A stretch of DNA of 64,000 nucleotides from Bradyrhizobium sp. Tv2a-2 (GCF_000472425.1 NZ_AXAI01000006.1:347644-411643); one strand, 5' to 3'; positions 24,916-33,450 are shown, counted from the stretch's first letter. The notes: a model not told the origin generated them from the letters alone. Translations and numbers: made by a program.

Positions 24916-26775
24916 TTACGTCGCCGTCAGCAAGTTCAGCTTGGTGTTGGCCAGGATCAGCCGGTCGGCCAGGAGCTGAGCGAGGTTGCGCATGATCCGT
25001 TCGCCAGCGCGCGGATTGTCTTCGCGGAAGCGCTCGAAATCTGCGAGCTGCACCTCGAGCGCGGTCACCTGCGCGTCGGCATAGACATCGGCCGAACGGT
25101 GCGGCTCCAGGAGTGCCATCTCCCCGAATGCCATGCCTGCCGTGATGGTTGCAACGCGGATGCCGTTCGGCAGCTTGACGTGGACGACGCCTGATTTGAG
25201 GAAGAATAGCGAAGAGGCCGGCTCGCCCTCAGCCAGGATCTTCTCGCCGGGCCGATAGGTCTTGACGGTGCCAAGCGCAGTGAGCTGGTCCAGCTCCTCC
25301 TTGTCGAGGCCCGCGAGCAGCATCTGCTCGGCAAGCTCGGTGACCTCCACCGCATAGATGTTGCCGCCATGGCGGTAGACGATCTGATCCTCCGCCCATT
25401 CGATGGCGTCGTCGAGCAGGGGATAGTTGCGGATGTTGGAAAGTCCCGCGGCCCATTCGCCAATGCTTTTCCATTGCCCCGAGGCGCGATCGATCCCTGA
25501 CAGGATCACCGTGACGTTGAAATTCGCAAGCTCCTGGAACTCTTCCGCCAGCAACCGTCCGCCGGCCGGCGTCACCGCGGCGATCCGGCGGAGGTCGAAG
25601 ATCACGAATTGCGGGCGCGGCTTGCTGGCAAGCTGGCGCGAGACATAATCGACGGTGGAGAACGATAGTGTCCCCACCAGCTCGATGATCCGGACCTGGT
25701 TGTGATGGGCGGCGAGAATCCGGCGCTCCTGCGGCCTGCGGCTGCGGCGCGAGCAGCTCTTGCCGATGTTGTAGTCGGCGATGACGGCATTGCGCGCATC
25801 GTCGGCCCGGCTCAGCATGTGCAGCCCGTAATGCGACGACAGCGCCTCGCAGACCTTGATGCCGCGCACGCTGTTGCCGTGGGCGTCGAGCCGAGGCGAA
25901 TAGCTGCCCAAGCCCAGCCGTGCCGGCAGCGCCGCAAGAATGCCGCCGCCGACGCCGCTCTTGGCCGGGATGCCGACGCGATAGATCCATTCGCCGGCAT
26001 AGTCGTACATGCCCGACGATGTCATCACACTCAGCGTGCGCGAGACGGCGTAGGGCGTCACCACCTGCTCGCCGGTGACGGGATTGATGCCGCGATTGGC
26101 GAGCGTCGCCGCCATGACCGCGGCGTCGCGCGCGGTCACCAGGACCGAGCACTGCCGGAAATAGACGTCGAGCACCTTGCGGACGTCTTCCTTGACGACA
26201 CCGGAGGTGCGCAGCAGATAGCCGATGGCGCGGTTGCGGTCGCCGGTCGCGTTTTCCGAGGCAAACACGGCTTCATCGACGTCAAGCTCGCGCCCGGCGA
26301 AGCGGCTCAAAGCCTGGCGCACGATGTCGAAGGCCGCATCGCCCTTTGCTTCCAGGATCAGGCCGGAGCAGGCGATCGCGCCGGCATTGACCATCGGATT
26401 GAATGGATGGTTCTCCGCATTGAGCCGGATCGAGTTGAAGGGATCGCCGGATGGTTCTACGCCGATCACTGCTTCCACCCGCGTCGCGCCCAGCGTGTCC
26501 AGCGCCAGCGCGAACACGAACGGCTTCGACATCGACTGGATGGTGAAGGGCACGCGGGAATCGCCGATCTCGTAGACATGACCGTCCAGTGTCGCAAGCG
26601 AGATGCCGAAATGCTCGGGGTGCGCCTTGCCAAGCTCGGGGATGTAATGGGCGACCTCGCCGGAATCGTCAGCGGCGAAATCCTTGTGGCACGCGGTCAG
26701 AAACCGCAGCAGCGGCGGCGAGGAGGCCGCCCAATTGCGCGCGCCCGCGACTGGCGCCGTTCGCATCATGTCCAT
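24916..26775 (-). CDS. glsA: Glutaminase A fused to STAS and cyclic-nucleotide-binding domains
   Basis: The 619-residue protein has three parts. Residues 1-310 are a serine-dependent beta-lactamase-fold glutaminase with S81-x-x-K84 (QSMSKPF), ENHPFNPMVNAGAIA, SENATGDRN, GMYDYAGEW and KSGVGGGI. Residues about 355-460 are a STAS-like domain (VRIIELVGTLSFSTVDYV) without the canonical phosphorylatable DSSG (it reads AVTPAGG). Residues about 475-600 are a cNMP-binding domain with FGEMALLEPHRSADVYA, including the phosphate-contacting Arg. It converts glutamine to glutamate and ammonia, possibly under cyclic-nucleotide control. Plain glutaminases have about 310 residues. ATG 26775 follows CGGAAG. 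Confidence 0.92.
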   Translation of the reverse strand: MDMMRTAPVAGARNWAASSPPLLRFLTACHKDFAADDSGEVAHYIPELGKAHPEHFGISLATLDGHVYEIGDSRVPFTIQSMSKPFVFALALDTLGATRVEAVIGVEPSGDPFNSIRLNAENHPFNPMVNAGAIACSGLILEAKGDAAFDIVRQALSRFAGRELDVDEAVFASENATGDRNRAIGYLLRTSGVVKEDVRKVLDVYFRQCSVLVTARDAAVMAATLANRGINPVTGEQVVTPYAVSRTLSVMTSSGMYDYAGEWIYRVGIPAKSGVGGGILAALPARLGLGSYSPRLDAHGNSVRGIKVCEALSSHYGLHMLSRADDARNAVIADYNIGKSCSRRSRRPQERRILAAHHNQVRIIELVGTLSFSTVDYVSRQLASKPRPQFVIFDLRRIAAVTPAGGRLLAEEFQELANFNVTVILSGIDRASGQWKSIGEWAAGLSNIRNYPLLDDAIEWAEDQIVYRHGGNIYAVEVTELAEQMLLAGLDKEELDQLTALGTVKTYRPGEKILAEGEPASSLFFLKSGVVHVKLPNGIRVATITAGMAFGEMALLEPHRSADVYADAQVTALEVQLADFERFREDNPRAGERIMRNLAQLLADRLILANTKLNLLTAT

Positions 26776-26891
26776 GACATCTTCCGAAGTGAGACAGGCG
26801 TTCGCGCGATGTTACGACGCCGCGCGGCACATCGAAACCACTCTGCCGGCCGGTTGGCGCGGCAGTCTGCCGAGTGCGCAGGCAGCGCGCG

Positions 26892-27113
26892 TCAGGTCTC
26901 GAGGATCGCCACCACCTGGCCTTCGGCGACGACGTCGTCGACCGCGACCAGTATGGATTTCACTTTGCCGGCTGCAGGCGAGGCGACCGGAATTTCCATC
27001 TTCATCGCCTCGACGAAGGCGATGTCCTCGCCATCGCCAACGTCAGCGCCAAGCGGAATGGGGAGGGCGCAGATGCGCCCGGCGACTTCTGTAACGATCT
27101 TGATATCTGGCAT
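26892..27113 (-). CDS. Biotin/lipoyl carrier protein (stand-alone biotin carboxyl carrier domain)
   Basis: The 73-residue protein is a complete biotinyl domain with the EAMKME motif; K38 is the biotinylation site. It carries biotin between a carboxylase and a carboxyltransferase. It is divergent from an IclR regulator and the carboxyltransferase gene, with an IclR-like palindrome between, so the carrier and transferase are probably co-regulated. No biotin carboxylase gene is in the window, so either that subunit is encoded elsewhere or the complex decarboxylates. Confidence 0.88.
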   Translation of the reverse strand: MPDIKIVTEVAGRICALPIPLGADVGDGEDIAFVEAMKMEIPVASPAAGKVKSILVAVDDVVAEGQVVAILET

Positions 27114-27169
27114 GCCAACCGGCTTTTTGTTGTCGCCGCACAATGCCTGAGGTAGCTTGTTCTTCAAGT

Positions 27170-27194
27170 GGAATTTTATTCCGCACAACGGAAT
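27170..27194. promoter_or_regulatory. Overlapping palindromes: candidate IclR-family operator
   Basis: GGAAT-TTT-ATTCC (27170-27182) and ATTCCG-CACAA-CGGAAT (27178-27194) are two perfect inverted repeats sharing the central ATTCC. They lie between the divergent biotin-carrier and iclR starts, 12 bp before the chosen iclR ATG. Palindromes of this kind with a short spacer are typical IclR-family operators, so autoregulation plus control of the carrier gene is likely. Confidence 0.6.
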
Positions 27195-27206
27195 CGGGTG
27201 GAAGCT

Positions 27207-28178
27207 ATGGGACGACGCTCCGAGCGGCTGAGCAGGCCAAGACTGCTTACCAGTGACGCGACAGGTGAAGGTGACGTCATTCAGGTGGTCTCCCGCGCCT
27301 TTGACGTGCTCCGATGTTTTGAGGGGCACGAGGCGCGGCTGGGAAATCTGGAAATTTCCAATCGCTGCGGCCTGCCGCGCTCGACGGTGTCGCGGCTCAC
27401 GCACACGCTGACGCGGATGGGCCAGCTCGTCTATCTGCCGCGCGATCAGAAATATCGCATCGGCCCGAGCGCGGTGGCGATGAGCACCTCGATGATGAAG
27501 GGGCTGCAGCTGCGCAACCTGATCCGGCAGCGCTTGCAGGATGTCGCAGACCAGTTGCCCGGCACTGTCGGCTTTGTGATCCCCGATCGCTTCCACCTCG
27601 TCTATCTCGAATACGCCCGCTCGGCGAACGCACTCGGACTGCACGAGGTCACCGGCAGCCGCATCTCGATGGCGAGCACGGCGGCAGGCCATGCCTACAC
27701 CGCAGCGCTGGAGCCCGACGCTGGCGATGCGCTGCTCGCCGAGATGGAGCGCGAGGCGCCTGAGGCCGCCAAGGTGCTGAAGCCCCGGATCGAGACCAGC
27801 CGTCAGTTTTTGCGCGAGAACGGCTATGTCGTCGCCTGTGGCCTCTGGTCGCCGCACATCAATGGCGTCGCGGTGCCGCTGTGGTCGCCGCAGTATCAGA
27901 CCTTTGTCTGCGTGACGATCGGGCTGCTGGCTGCGATGTACGACGACGCGCGGCTGCACACGGAGGCAGCGCCCGTGATGCGCGAGCTCGCGGCCGCGGT
28001 GGGCGGCCTGCTCGAGACTGCGGAAGGCGACATCTTCAACAACCGGCTGGAGCGGAAAACGCTTGGCGTTGCTCCCAACAACAAAATGACCATGACGGAG
28101 GAGACGAATGATCTGGAAGCCCGAACTCGACGAGCTCGCTCGGCGCGAGGCCTTCGCGCGCGAGATGGGAGGCGTTGA
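27207..28178 (+). CDS. IclR family transcriptional regulator
   Basis: The 323-residue protein has an N-terminal winged helix-turn-helix (LGNLEISNRCGLPRSTVSRLTHTL, about 48-72) and a C-terminal IclR effector domain (about 115-290) with GSRISMASTAAGHAY and ENGYVVACGLWSPHINGVAVPL. The ATG at 27207 follows GGGTGG. The GTG at 27168 would place the palindromic operator inside the gene and is rejected. Its last 71 bp overlap the carboxyltransferase start in another frame. It probably senses the substrate acid or its CoA ester. Confidence 0.9.
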   Translation: MGRRSERLSRPRLLTSDATGEGDVIQVVSRAFDVLRCFEGHEARLGNLEISNRCGLPRSTVSRLTHTLTRMGQLVYLPRDQKYRIGPSAVAMSTSMMKGLQLRNLIRQRLQDVADQLPGTVGFVIPDRFHLVYLEYARSANALGLHEVTGSRISMASTAAGHAYTAALEPDAGDALLAEMEREAPEAAKVLKPRIETSRQFLRENGYVVACGLWSPHINGVAVPLWSPQYQTFVCVTIGLLAAMYDDARLHTEAAPVMRELAAAVGGLLETAEGDIFNNRLERKTLGVAPNNKMTMTEETNDLEARTRRARSARGLRARDGRR

Positions 28179-29667
28179 GAAGGTCAAGCGACAGCGCGAC
28201 CAGGGCCGGCTCACCGTCCGCGAACGCATCGACAAGATGGTCGATGCCGACAGCTTCCACGAAATCGGTGCGATCTCAGGCATCGGCGAGTATGACGACA
28301 AGGGCGAACTCACCAATCTGACGCCGGCGAACTGCGTGTTCGGCCGCGGCAAGGTGGGCGGCCGTACCGTCGTCGTGGTCGGCGACGATTTTACGGTCCG
28401 CGGCGGCTCCGCCGATGCGTCAATCTCCGCAAAGCCTTTGATGGCGGAGGAGATGGCGCACGATTTCCGCCTGCCGATCATCCGCATCATCGAGGGCTCC
28501 GGCGGAGGCGGCTCGGTGAAGACGATCGAGACCAAGGGCGCGGCCAATCTTCCGGGCGGCATCGGCGGCAACCGCTGGTACCGCTATACGACGGAAAATC
28601 TCGCGCATGTGCCGGTGGTCGGCCTCGGGCTCGGCTCGGTTGCCGGCCTCGGCGCGGCGCGCCTAGCCGCAAGCCATTACTCGGTCATGACGCGCAGCTC
28701 CGCGATGTTCGTCGCGGGACCCCCGGTGGTGAAGCGGCTGGGGCAGGACCTCTCCAAGCAGGAGCTTGGCGGTGCCGACATCCAGACCCGCGCCGGCGGC
28801 GTCGATGACGCCGTGGATACGGAGGAGGAAGCATTTGCGCGCGCGCGGCGTTTCCTGTCCTACCTGCCGTCCTCGGTGTTCGAGCTTCCGCCCACAATTG
28901 CTTGCAACGACGATCCCGAACGGAGCGAGGAGACGCTGCTGAAAGCGGTGCCGCGCAGCCGCAAGCAGGTCTACAAGATGCGCCCGATCATCGAGTCGGT
29001 GGTCGACAAGGGCTCGTTCTTCGAGCTCAACAGCAATTTCGGCCGGCCGATCATCGTGGGCCTTGCGCGACTCGAGGGCCGCGCGGTCCTTCTGCTCGCG
29101 AGCGACCCCTTCCATTATGGCGGCTCCTGGACAGCGGAGGCCTGCCAGAAGGTGGTGCGCTGGGTCGACTTCGCCGAGACCTTCCATCTGCCGATTGTCT
29201 ATCTGATGGACTGCCCGGGCTTCATGATCGGGCTGGAAGCGGAGAAGGCGGCAACCATTCGGCACGGCGTGCGCGCCATGGCCGCGGTCAACCAGACCAC
29301 GGTGCCCTGGTGCACGGTGATCATCCGCAACTCCTTTGGCGTCGCGGGCGTCGTGCATCAGCCGGCCGACCGCTTCTCCATCCGCTACGCCTGGCCATCG
29401 GCCTATTGGGGTTCGCTGCCGCTCGAAGGCGGCATCGAGGCGGCCTATCGTGCGGAGATCGATGCAGCGGAGGATCCATCGGCCAAGCTCAAGGAGATCG
29501 AGGCCCGCCTCAACAAGCTGCGCTCGCCGTTCCGCTCCGCCGAAAAATTCTGGGTGGAAGAGATCATCGATCCCAGGAAGACGCGCGCGCTGCTCTGCGA
29601 GTTCACGCGCCTGGCCGAGCCGTTGCGGACACCGGGGCTTGCGAAGGGCATGACGATCCGGCCGTAA
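28108..29667 (+). CDS. Acyl-CoA carboxylase carboxyltransferase subunit (PccB/MmdA type)
   Basis: The 519-residue protein has two crotonase-fold halves as in propionyl-CoA carboxylase beta chains. Markers are RQRDQGRLTVRERIDKMVD, GRTVVVVGDDFTVRGGS, IEGSGGGGSVKT, DCPGFMIG and IRNSFGVAGVVHQ (the oxyanion-hole region). It moves CO2 between biotin and an acyl-CoA. A perfect GGAGGAG site precedes ATG 28108, within the end of iclR. Because only a carrier and this subunit are present, carboxylation needs a biotin carboxylase from elsewhere. The acyl-CoA substrate is not identifiable by eye. Confidence 0.9.
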   Translation: MIWKPELDELARREAFAREMGGVEKVKRQRDQGRLTVRERIDKMVDADSFHEIGAISGIGEYDDKGELTNLTPANCVFGRGKVGGRTVVVVGDDFTVRGGSADASISAKPLMAEEMAHDFRLPIIRIIEGSGGGGSVKTIETKGAANLPGGIGGNRWYRYTTENLAHVPVVGLGLGSVAGLGAARLAASHYSVMTRSSAMFVAGPPVVKRLGQDLSKQELGGADIQTRAGGVDDAVDTEEEAFARARRFLSYLPSSVFELPPTIACNDDPERSEETLLKAVPRSRKQVYKMRPIIESVVDKGSFFELNSNFGRPIIVGLARLEGRAVLLLASDPFHYGGSWTAEACQKVVRWVDFAETFHLPIVYLMDCPGFMIGLEAEKAATIRHGVRAMAAVNQTTVPWCTVIIRNSFGVAGVVHQPADRFSIRYAWPSAYWGSLPLEGGIEAAYRAEIDAAEDPSAKLKEIEARLNKLRSPFRSAEKFWVEEIIDPRKTRALLCEFTRLAEPLRTPGLAKGMTIRP

Positions 29668-29777
29668 CGAAGAACGTAGGGTGGGCAGGGGCGCGTCTAC
29701 GCGCTGTGTCCACCAGGTTGCGAGAGCGGGCCTGATCGATGGGGCACGCTTCGCCTTGCTCGACCTGCAAGGACGCT

Positions 29778-31076
29778 TCACTCGGCAGGTTGAGCCGCCA
29801 CCAACGGTTTTGGCACCCGTGACATCGTGAGCACCATTAATGACGCGACGATGCACAGCGCTCCTGCGGCGAAGAAGGCAGGCAAATAGCTGGCCAGCAG
29901 CGTGCGCGACAGGCCAGCGCCGAACGCGGCTGTGGCAGCGCCGATCTGGTGGCCCGCGAAGATCCAGCCGAACACCAGATTCGCGCGCTCGGGCCCAAAG
30001 CGTTGCGCGGTGAGGCGCACGGTCGGTGGTACCGTCGCGATCCAGTCGAGCCCATAGAACATCGCAAACAGCGACAGGCCGTAGAAGGAGAAATCCGTGA
30101 ACGGCAGCGCCACCAGCGACAGGCCGCGCAGCCCGTAATACCAGAACAGCAGGAAGCGGTTGTCGAAGCGGTCGGACAGCCAGCCGGAGCAGATGGTGCC
30201 GAAGAAATCGAAAATGCCCATTGCCGCGAGCAGGCTCGCGGCCTGCACTTGCGGAATGCCGAAGTCGAGGCACATTGGAATCAGATGCACCTGGACCAGC
30301 CCGTTGGTCGAGGCGCCGCAGACGAAGAAGGTCGCAAACAGGATCCAGAAGGTTCCGGTCTTCGACACGTCACGCAAGGTGCCGAGTGCTGCCGCCATGA
30401 TCGGCGCGTTGTTCGGCGGGGGCGCGGGCAGAGGCTCGCTGCCAGTGTCGCCAAAGGGACGTAAACCGACGTCGCTCGGACGGTCGCGCATCACCAGGAA
30501 CACCACAAAGGCCGCAACCGCGAGCAATCCGCAAATGAAGGAAAGCCCGACCCGCCAGCCGAAATGATCGGTCAGGCTTGCGAGCAGCGGCAGGAACAGG
30601 AGCTGTCCCGTCGCGACGCTCGCGGATAGCATGCCGACCACGAGCCCGCGTCGCGCCACGAACCAGCGCGTGGCGATGGTCGCGCCCAGCACCAGCGCTG
30701 TCATGCCGGTGCCGATTCCGACCACAACGCCCCATAACAGCATCAGCTGCCAGACCTGCGTCATTCCCAAGGAAAGCACCAGCGCCGAAACCACGATGAG
30801 CTGCGCGGCGAGCGTCACATTGCGCAGGCCATAGCGGTTGAGAAGCGCCGCCGCGAACGGCGCCATCAAGCCAAACAGGATGAAGCGGATCGAGAGCGCG
30901 GATGAAATCTCCGCCGTGCTCCAGCCGAACTCCTGCTGCAGCGGTGCGATGAAGACGCCGGGCGCGCCGACCGTGCCGGCCGAGACCAGCGCGGCAAAGA
31001 AGGTCGCGCCGACCATGACCCAGCCGTAGTGAATGTTGCGGCGGGCAAGCGCCGCAGCGAGCCAGTTCGAAATCAA
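29778..31076 (-). CDS. MFS transporter (monocarboxylate-type)
   Basis: The 432-residue protein has about twelve membrane helices. The N-terminal block RRNIHYGWVMVGATFFAAL and GAPGVFIAPLQQEFGWSTAEISSALSIRFILFGLMAPF is typical of MCT/oxalate-formate-antiporter-like MFS proteins. The start is the TTG at 31076, preceded by GGGGGC; no better ATG exists in frame. It lies between the carboxyltransferase and thiolase genes and could import the acid that feeds them. The substrate is unknown. Confidence 0.88.
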   Translation of the reverse strand: MISNWLAAALARRNIHYGWVMVGATFFAALVSAGTVGAPGVFIAPLQQEFGWSTAEISSALSIRFILFGLMAPFAAALLNRYGLRNVTLAAQLIVVSALVLSLGMTQVWQLMLLWGVVVGIGTGMTALVLGATIATRWFVARRGLVVGMLSASVATGQLLFLPLLASLTDHFGWRVGLSFICGLLAVAAFVVFLVMRDRPSDVGLRPFGDTGSEPLPAPPPNNAPIMAAALGTLRDVSKTGTFWILFATFFVCGASTNGLVQVHLIPMCLDFGIPQVQAASLLAAMGIFDFFGTICSGWLSDRFDNRFLLFWYYGLRGLSLVALPFTDFSFYGLSLFAMFYGLDWIATVPPTVRLTAQRFGPERANLVFGWIFAGHQIGAATAAFGAGLSRTLLASYLPAFFAAGALCIVASLMVLTMSRVPKPLVAAQPAE

Positions 31077-31118
31077 TATCGCCCCCGGGAGGATTTATCT
31101 GGATTGGTCACATATGCA

Positions 31119-31140
31119 TCATGCCGCAATGGCGGCATGA
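31119..31140. promoter_or_regulatory. Perfect palindrome TCATGCCGC-AATG-GCGGCATGA
   Basis: Nine-bp arms with a 4-base centre lie 43 bp upstream of the MFS start and 38 bp past the thiolase stop, both on the minus strand. It can be an operator for the MFS gene or a terminator hairpin for the thiolase gene. No U-tract is visible. Confidence 0.45.
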
Positions 31141-31177
31141 CTAAAATGCCAAAGTTCCCTCATTTTCGGACGGGGCC

Positions 31178-32371
31178 TCAGGCCGCGATCCGCTCCACCG
31201 CGATCGCCGTCGCTTCGCCGCCGCCGATGCAGAGCGAGGCGACGCCGCGCTTCGCATTCTGCGCCTCCATGGCATGCAGCAAGGTGACGATCAATCGCGC
31301 GCCGGTGGCGCCGATCGGGTGGCCGAGTGCGCAGGCGCCGCCATTGATGTTGAGCCGGTCGCGGGAAATGCCGAGGTCGCGCTGCGCCGCCATCGCGACC
31401 ACTGCAAAGGCCTCGTTGATCTCGAACAGGTCGACGTCAGACGCGCTCCAGCCGACCTTGTCGAGCAGCTTCCTGATCGCCGGGATCGGCGCGGTCGTGA
31501 ACCATTGCGGTTCCTGGCTATGGGTCGAGTGGCCCTTGATCTCGGCGAGAATGGGCAGGCCCTCGCGCTCGGCAAGCGAACGTCTGGTCAGAACCAGCGC
31601 TGCCGCGCCATCGGCGTTGGCGGAGGAGGCGGCCGGCGTGATGGTGCCGTTGGGGCGGAACGCGGGCTTGAGGGAGGGAATTTTTGCGGGATCAACCTTC
31701 AGCGGATGCTCGTCATTGGCGATGATTTTCGGTCCCGCCTTTTCGGTGATGGTGATCGGCGCGATCTCGGCCTTGAAGGCGCCGCTCTCGACCGCCTTGC
31801 GCGCGCGACTCAAGGTCTCCATCGCGTAGGCGTCCTGGTCCTTGCGGGTGAATTGATAGGCTTCCGCGGTCGCCTCGCCGAAATCGCCCATGGAGCGGCC
31901 GGTCTCGTAGGCGTCCTCGAGACCATCCATCATCATGTGGTCGATGATGCGGTCATGGCCGGCGCGATAGCCGCCGCGCGCCTTGGCGAGCAGGTAGGGG
32001 GCATTGGTCATGCTCTCCATGCCACCGGAAAGCACGATCTCGGCGGAGCCGGCCTTGATAATGTCATGGGCAAGCATGGTGGCCTTCATGCCGGAGCCGC
32101 AGACCTTGTTGACAGTGGTGGCGCCGGTGGCGTCCGGCAGACCTGCACCGCGCGCGGCCTGCCGCGCCGGCGCCTGGCCCTGCCCTGCGGGGAGCACATT
32201 GCCCATGAACACCTCGTCGATCCGCTCCGGCTTGAGCTTTGCGCGTTCCAGCGCCGCGCCAATCACATGGGAACCAAGCTTGTGGGCTGCGAGCGGCGAC
32301 AATTCCCCCATGAAGCGGCCGAGCGGGGTGCGGGCGGCGGAAACGATGACGACGGGATCGGAGGCGGCCAT
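31178..32371 (-). CDS. Acetyl-CoA C-acyltransferase (PhaA/AtoB-type thiolase)
   Basis: The 397-residue enzyme has all canonical thiolase residues: C91 in TVNKVCGSGMKA, His in GGACALGHPIGATGARL near 353, and the second Cys in SLCIGGGEATA. It also has NEAFA. It makes or cleaves acetoacetyl-CoA or a longer 3-ketoacyl-CoA. The ATG at 32371 is preceded by GGGAG at good spacing; an in-frame ATG further upstream is weaker. A 12-bp palindrome lies upstream of it. It is followed downstream by an MFS gene on the same strand. Confidence 0.93.
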   Translation of the reverse strand: MAASDPVVIVSAARTPLGRFMGELSPLAAHKLGSHVIGAALERAKLKPERIDEVFMGNVLPAGQGQAPARQAARGAGLPDATGATTVNKVCGSGMKATMLAHDIIKAGSAEIVLSGGMESMTNAPYLLAKARGGYRAGHDRIIDHMMMDGLEDAYETGRSMGDFGEATAEAYQFTRKDQDAYAMETLSRARKAVESGAFKAEIAPITITEKAGPKIIANDEHPLKVDPAKIPSLKPAFRPNGTITPAASSANADGAAALVLTRRSLAEREGLPILAEIKGHSTHSQEPQWFTTAPIPAIRKLLDKVGWSASDVDLFEINEAFAVVAMAAQRDLGISRDRLNINGGACALGHPIGATGARLIVTLLHAMEAQNAKRGVASLCIGGGEATAIAVERIAA

Positions 32372-32411
32372 GGCAAATCTCCCGGGAGATGACATAATAT
32401 GAGATGACAAT

Positions 32412-32423
32412 CATCATATGATG
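32412..32423. promoter_or_regulatory. 12-bp palindrome CATCATATGATG upstream of the thiolase gene
   Basis: A perfect AT-rich palindrome lies 41 bp upstream of the thiolase start in an otherwise GC-rich region. It may be an operator for a TetR- or MarR-type regulator; the TetR gene at 33616 is the nearest candidate. Confidence 0.35.
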
Positions 32424-32679
32424 CGCCGCAAGATTTGCAATGGCGGGAGCGGATTAAACTTTACGGGGCGAGGTCGTCGGCTGCCAGCTGTCGCCAATAC
32501 GGCGGCCACGCCGATGCCGTCATTATCCGCAATAGACGAATGGTCCAGTATTCAAGGGCCTGCGTTATGTGCAGACCGGTTATCCGTAGGCCGCATGACC
32601 GCAGCGGTATGCGGGAGAAAGCGAAGTCCCGGGTGTCGCTTCGCTTGCCCGGGCTACGTCCATGGCTCGGCGCCCCGTT
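32424..32679. other. Non-coding stretch upstream of the thiolase gene
   Basis: Together with the promoter segment 32372-32423 this leaves about 308 bp without a supported gene. It holds a short GC-rich repeat with two CCCGGG elements (about 32620-32655: GTCCCGGGTGTCGC, TTGCCCGGGCTACG), a common intergenic repeat type in these genomes. I see nothing else. Confidence 0.6.
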
Positions 32680-33450
32680 CTATCGCTTCCGGTCGATAAA
32701 CGCCTGCATCAGCCGTTTCGGCTCGTCAGTGAGGAACGATCTGCCGAACACGCCGATGCTCAAGTCCACCGACTCCTTCAGTGGCAATTCCTCCCATTGC
32801 CGCAGCAGCGCCTTTTGCGCGCGCAGTGCTTCCGCGCCGCAGGCGAGCAGCGACTGCACGGTGTGCTCGACCGCCTCATCCAGTCCGCCTTCACGCGCCA
32901 CCAGGTCGACCAGCCCCCAGGCGAGCGCGGTCGGCGCGTCGATCGTCTCCGCTGTCATCACCAGCCAGCGCGCGCGGCCCCAGCCGATCAGCCGCGGCAG
33001 CAGCGCCGCGTGGATTACCGAGGGGATACCGACCCGGACCTCCGGCATGCCGAATCTGGCGTCGTGCGCGGCTATCCTGAAATCGCAAGCAGCAGCAGCT
33101 TCCAGGCCGCCGCCGAGGCACCAGCCGGGCATCCGCGCAATCACCGGCGCCGGAAAGGCGCGGATCGCCTCGCAGAGGTCTCGCAGCCGCGTGATGAAGG
33201 CTTCCGCTGACTGCTGGTCGAGGGTTGCCATCTCCTTGATATCGGCGCCGCCTATCAGGCTCTTGTCGCTGCCGCCTTTCAGAACCAGCACGCGGATTTG
33301 ATTGTCAGCGGCGACCTGCTCCAACCCGGTCCGCACGCCGTCGATGACCGGCGAGCTCAAGATGTTGAGCGAGCCGGCATTTCGTATGGTGAAAGTTGCA
33401 ACGCCGCGAGGATCGCGGTCGACGCTGCAATAATTGTTGAGTGTTGGCAT
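32680..33450 (-). CDS. Enoyl-CoA hydratase/isomerase family protein
   Basis: The 256-residue crotonase-fold protein has the oxyanion-hole segments SLIGGADIKEM (about 65-75) and ARMPGWCLGGGLEAAAACDFRIAA (about 105-128), and FGMPEVRVGIPSVIHAALLPRLIG. It would hydrate or isomerise an enoyl-CoA. The start is ATG 33450. It is divergent from a TetR gene with 165 bp between, the usual layout for a regulator and its target. The catalytic Glu pair is only partly recognisable, so other crotonase chemistry remains possible. Confidence 0.87.
   Translation of the reverse strand: MPTLNNYCSVDRDPRGVATFTIRNAGSLNILSSPVIDGVRTGLEQVAADNQIRVLVLKGGSDKSLIGGADIKEMATLDQQSAEAFITRLRDLCEAIRAFPAPVIARMPGWCLGGGLEAAAACDFRIAAHDARFGMPEVRVGIPSVIHAALLPRLIGWGRARWLVMTAETIDAPTALAWGLVDLVAREGGLDEAVEHTVQSLLACGAEALRAQKALLRQWEELPLKESVDLSIGVFGRSFLTDEPKRLMQAFIDRKR

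Noticed and set aside
27168..27206. Upstream GTG start for the IclR regulator
   Set aside because: It would put both operator palindromes inside the coding sequence and has no ribosome site.
29668..29777. GTAGGGTGGGCA-type repeat after the carboxyltransferase
   Set aside because: Only one half of the usual inverted repeat is recognisable, so it is not listed as a feature.
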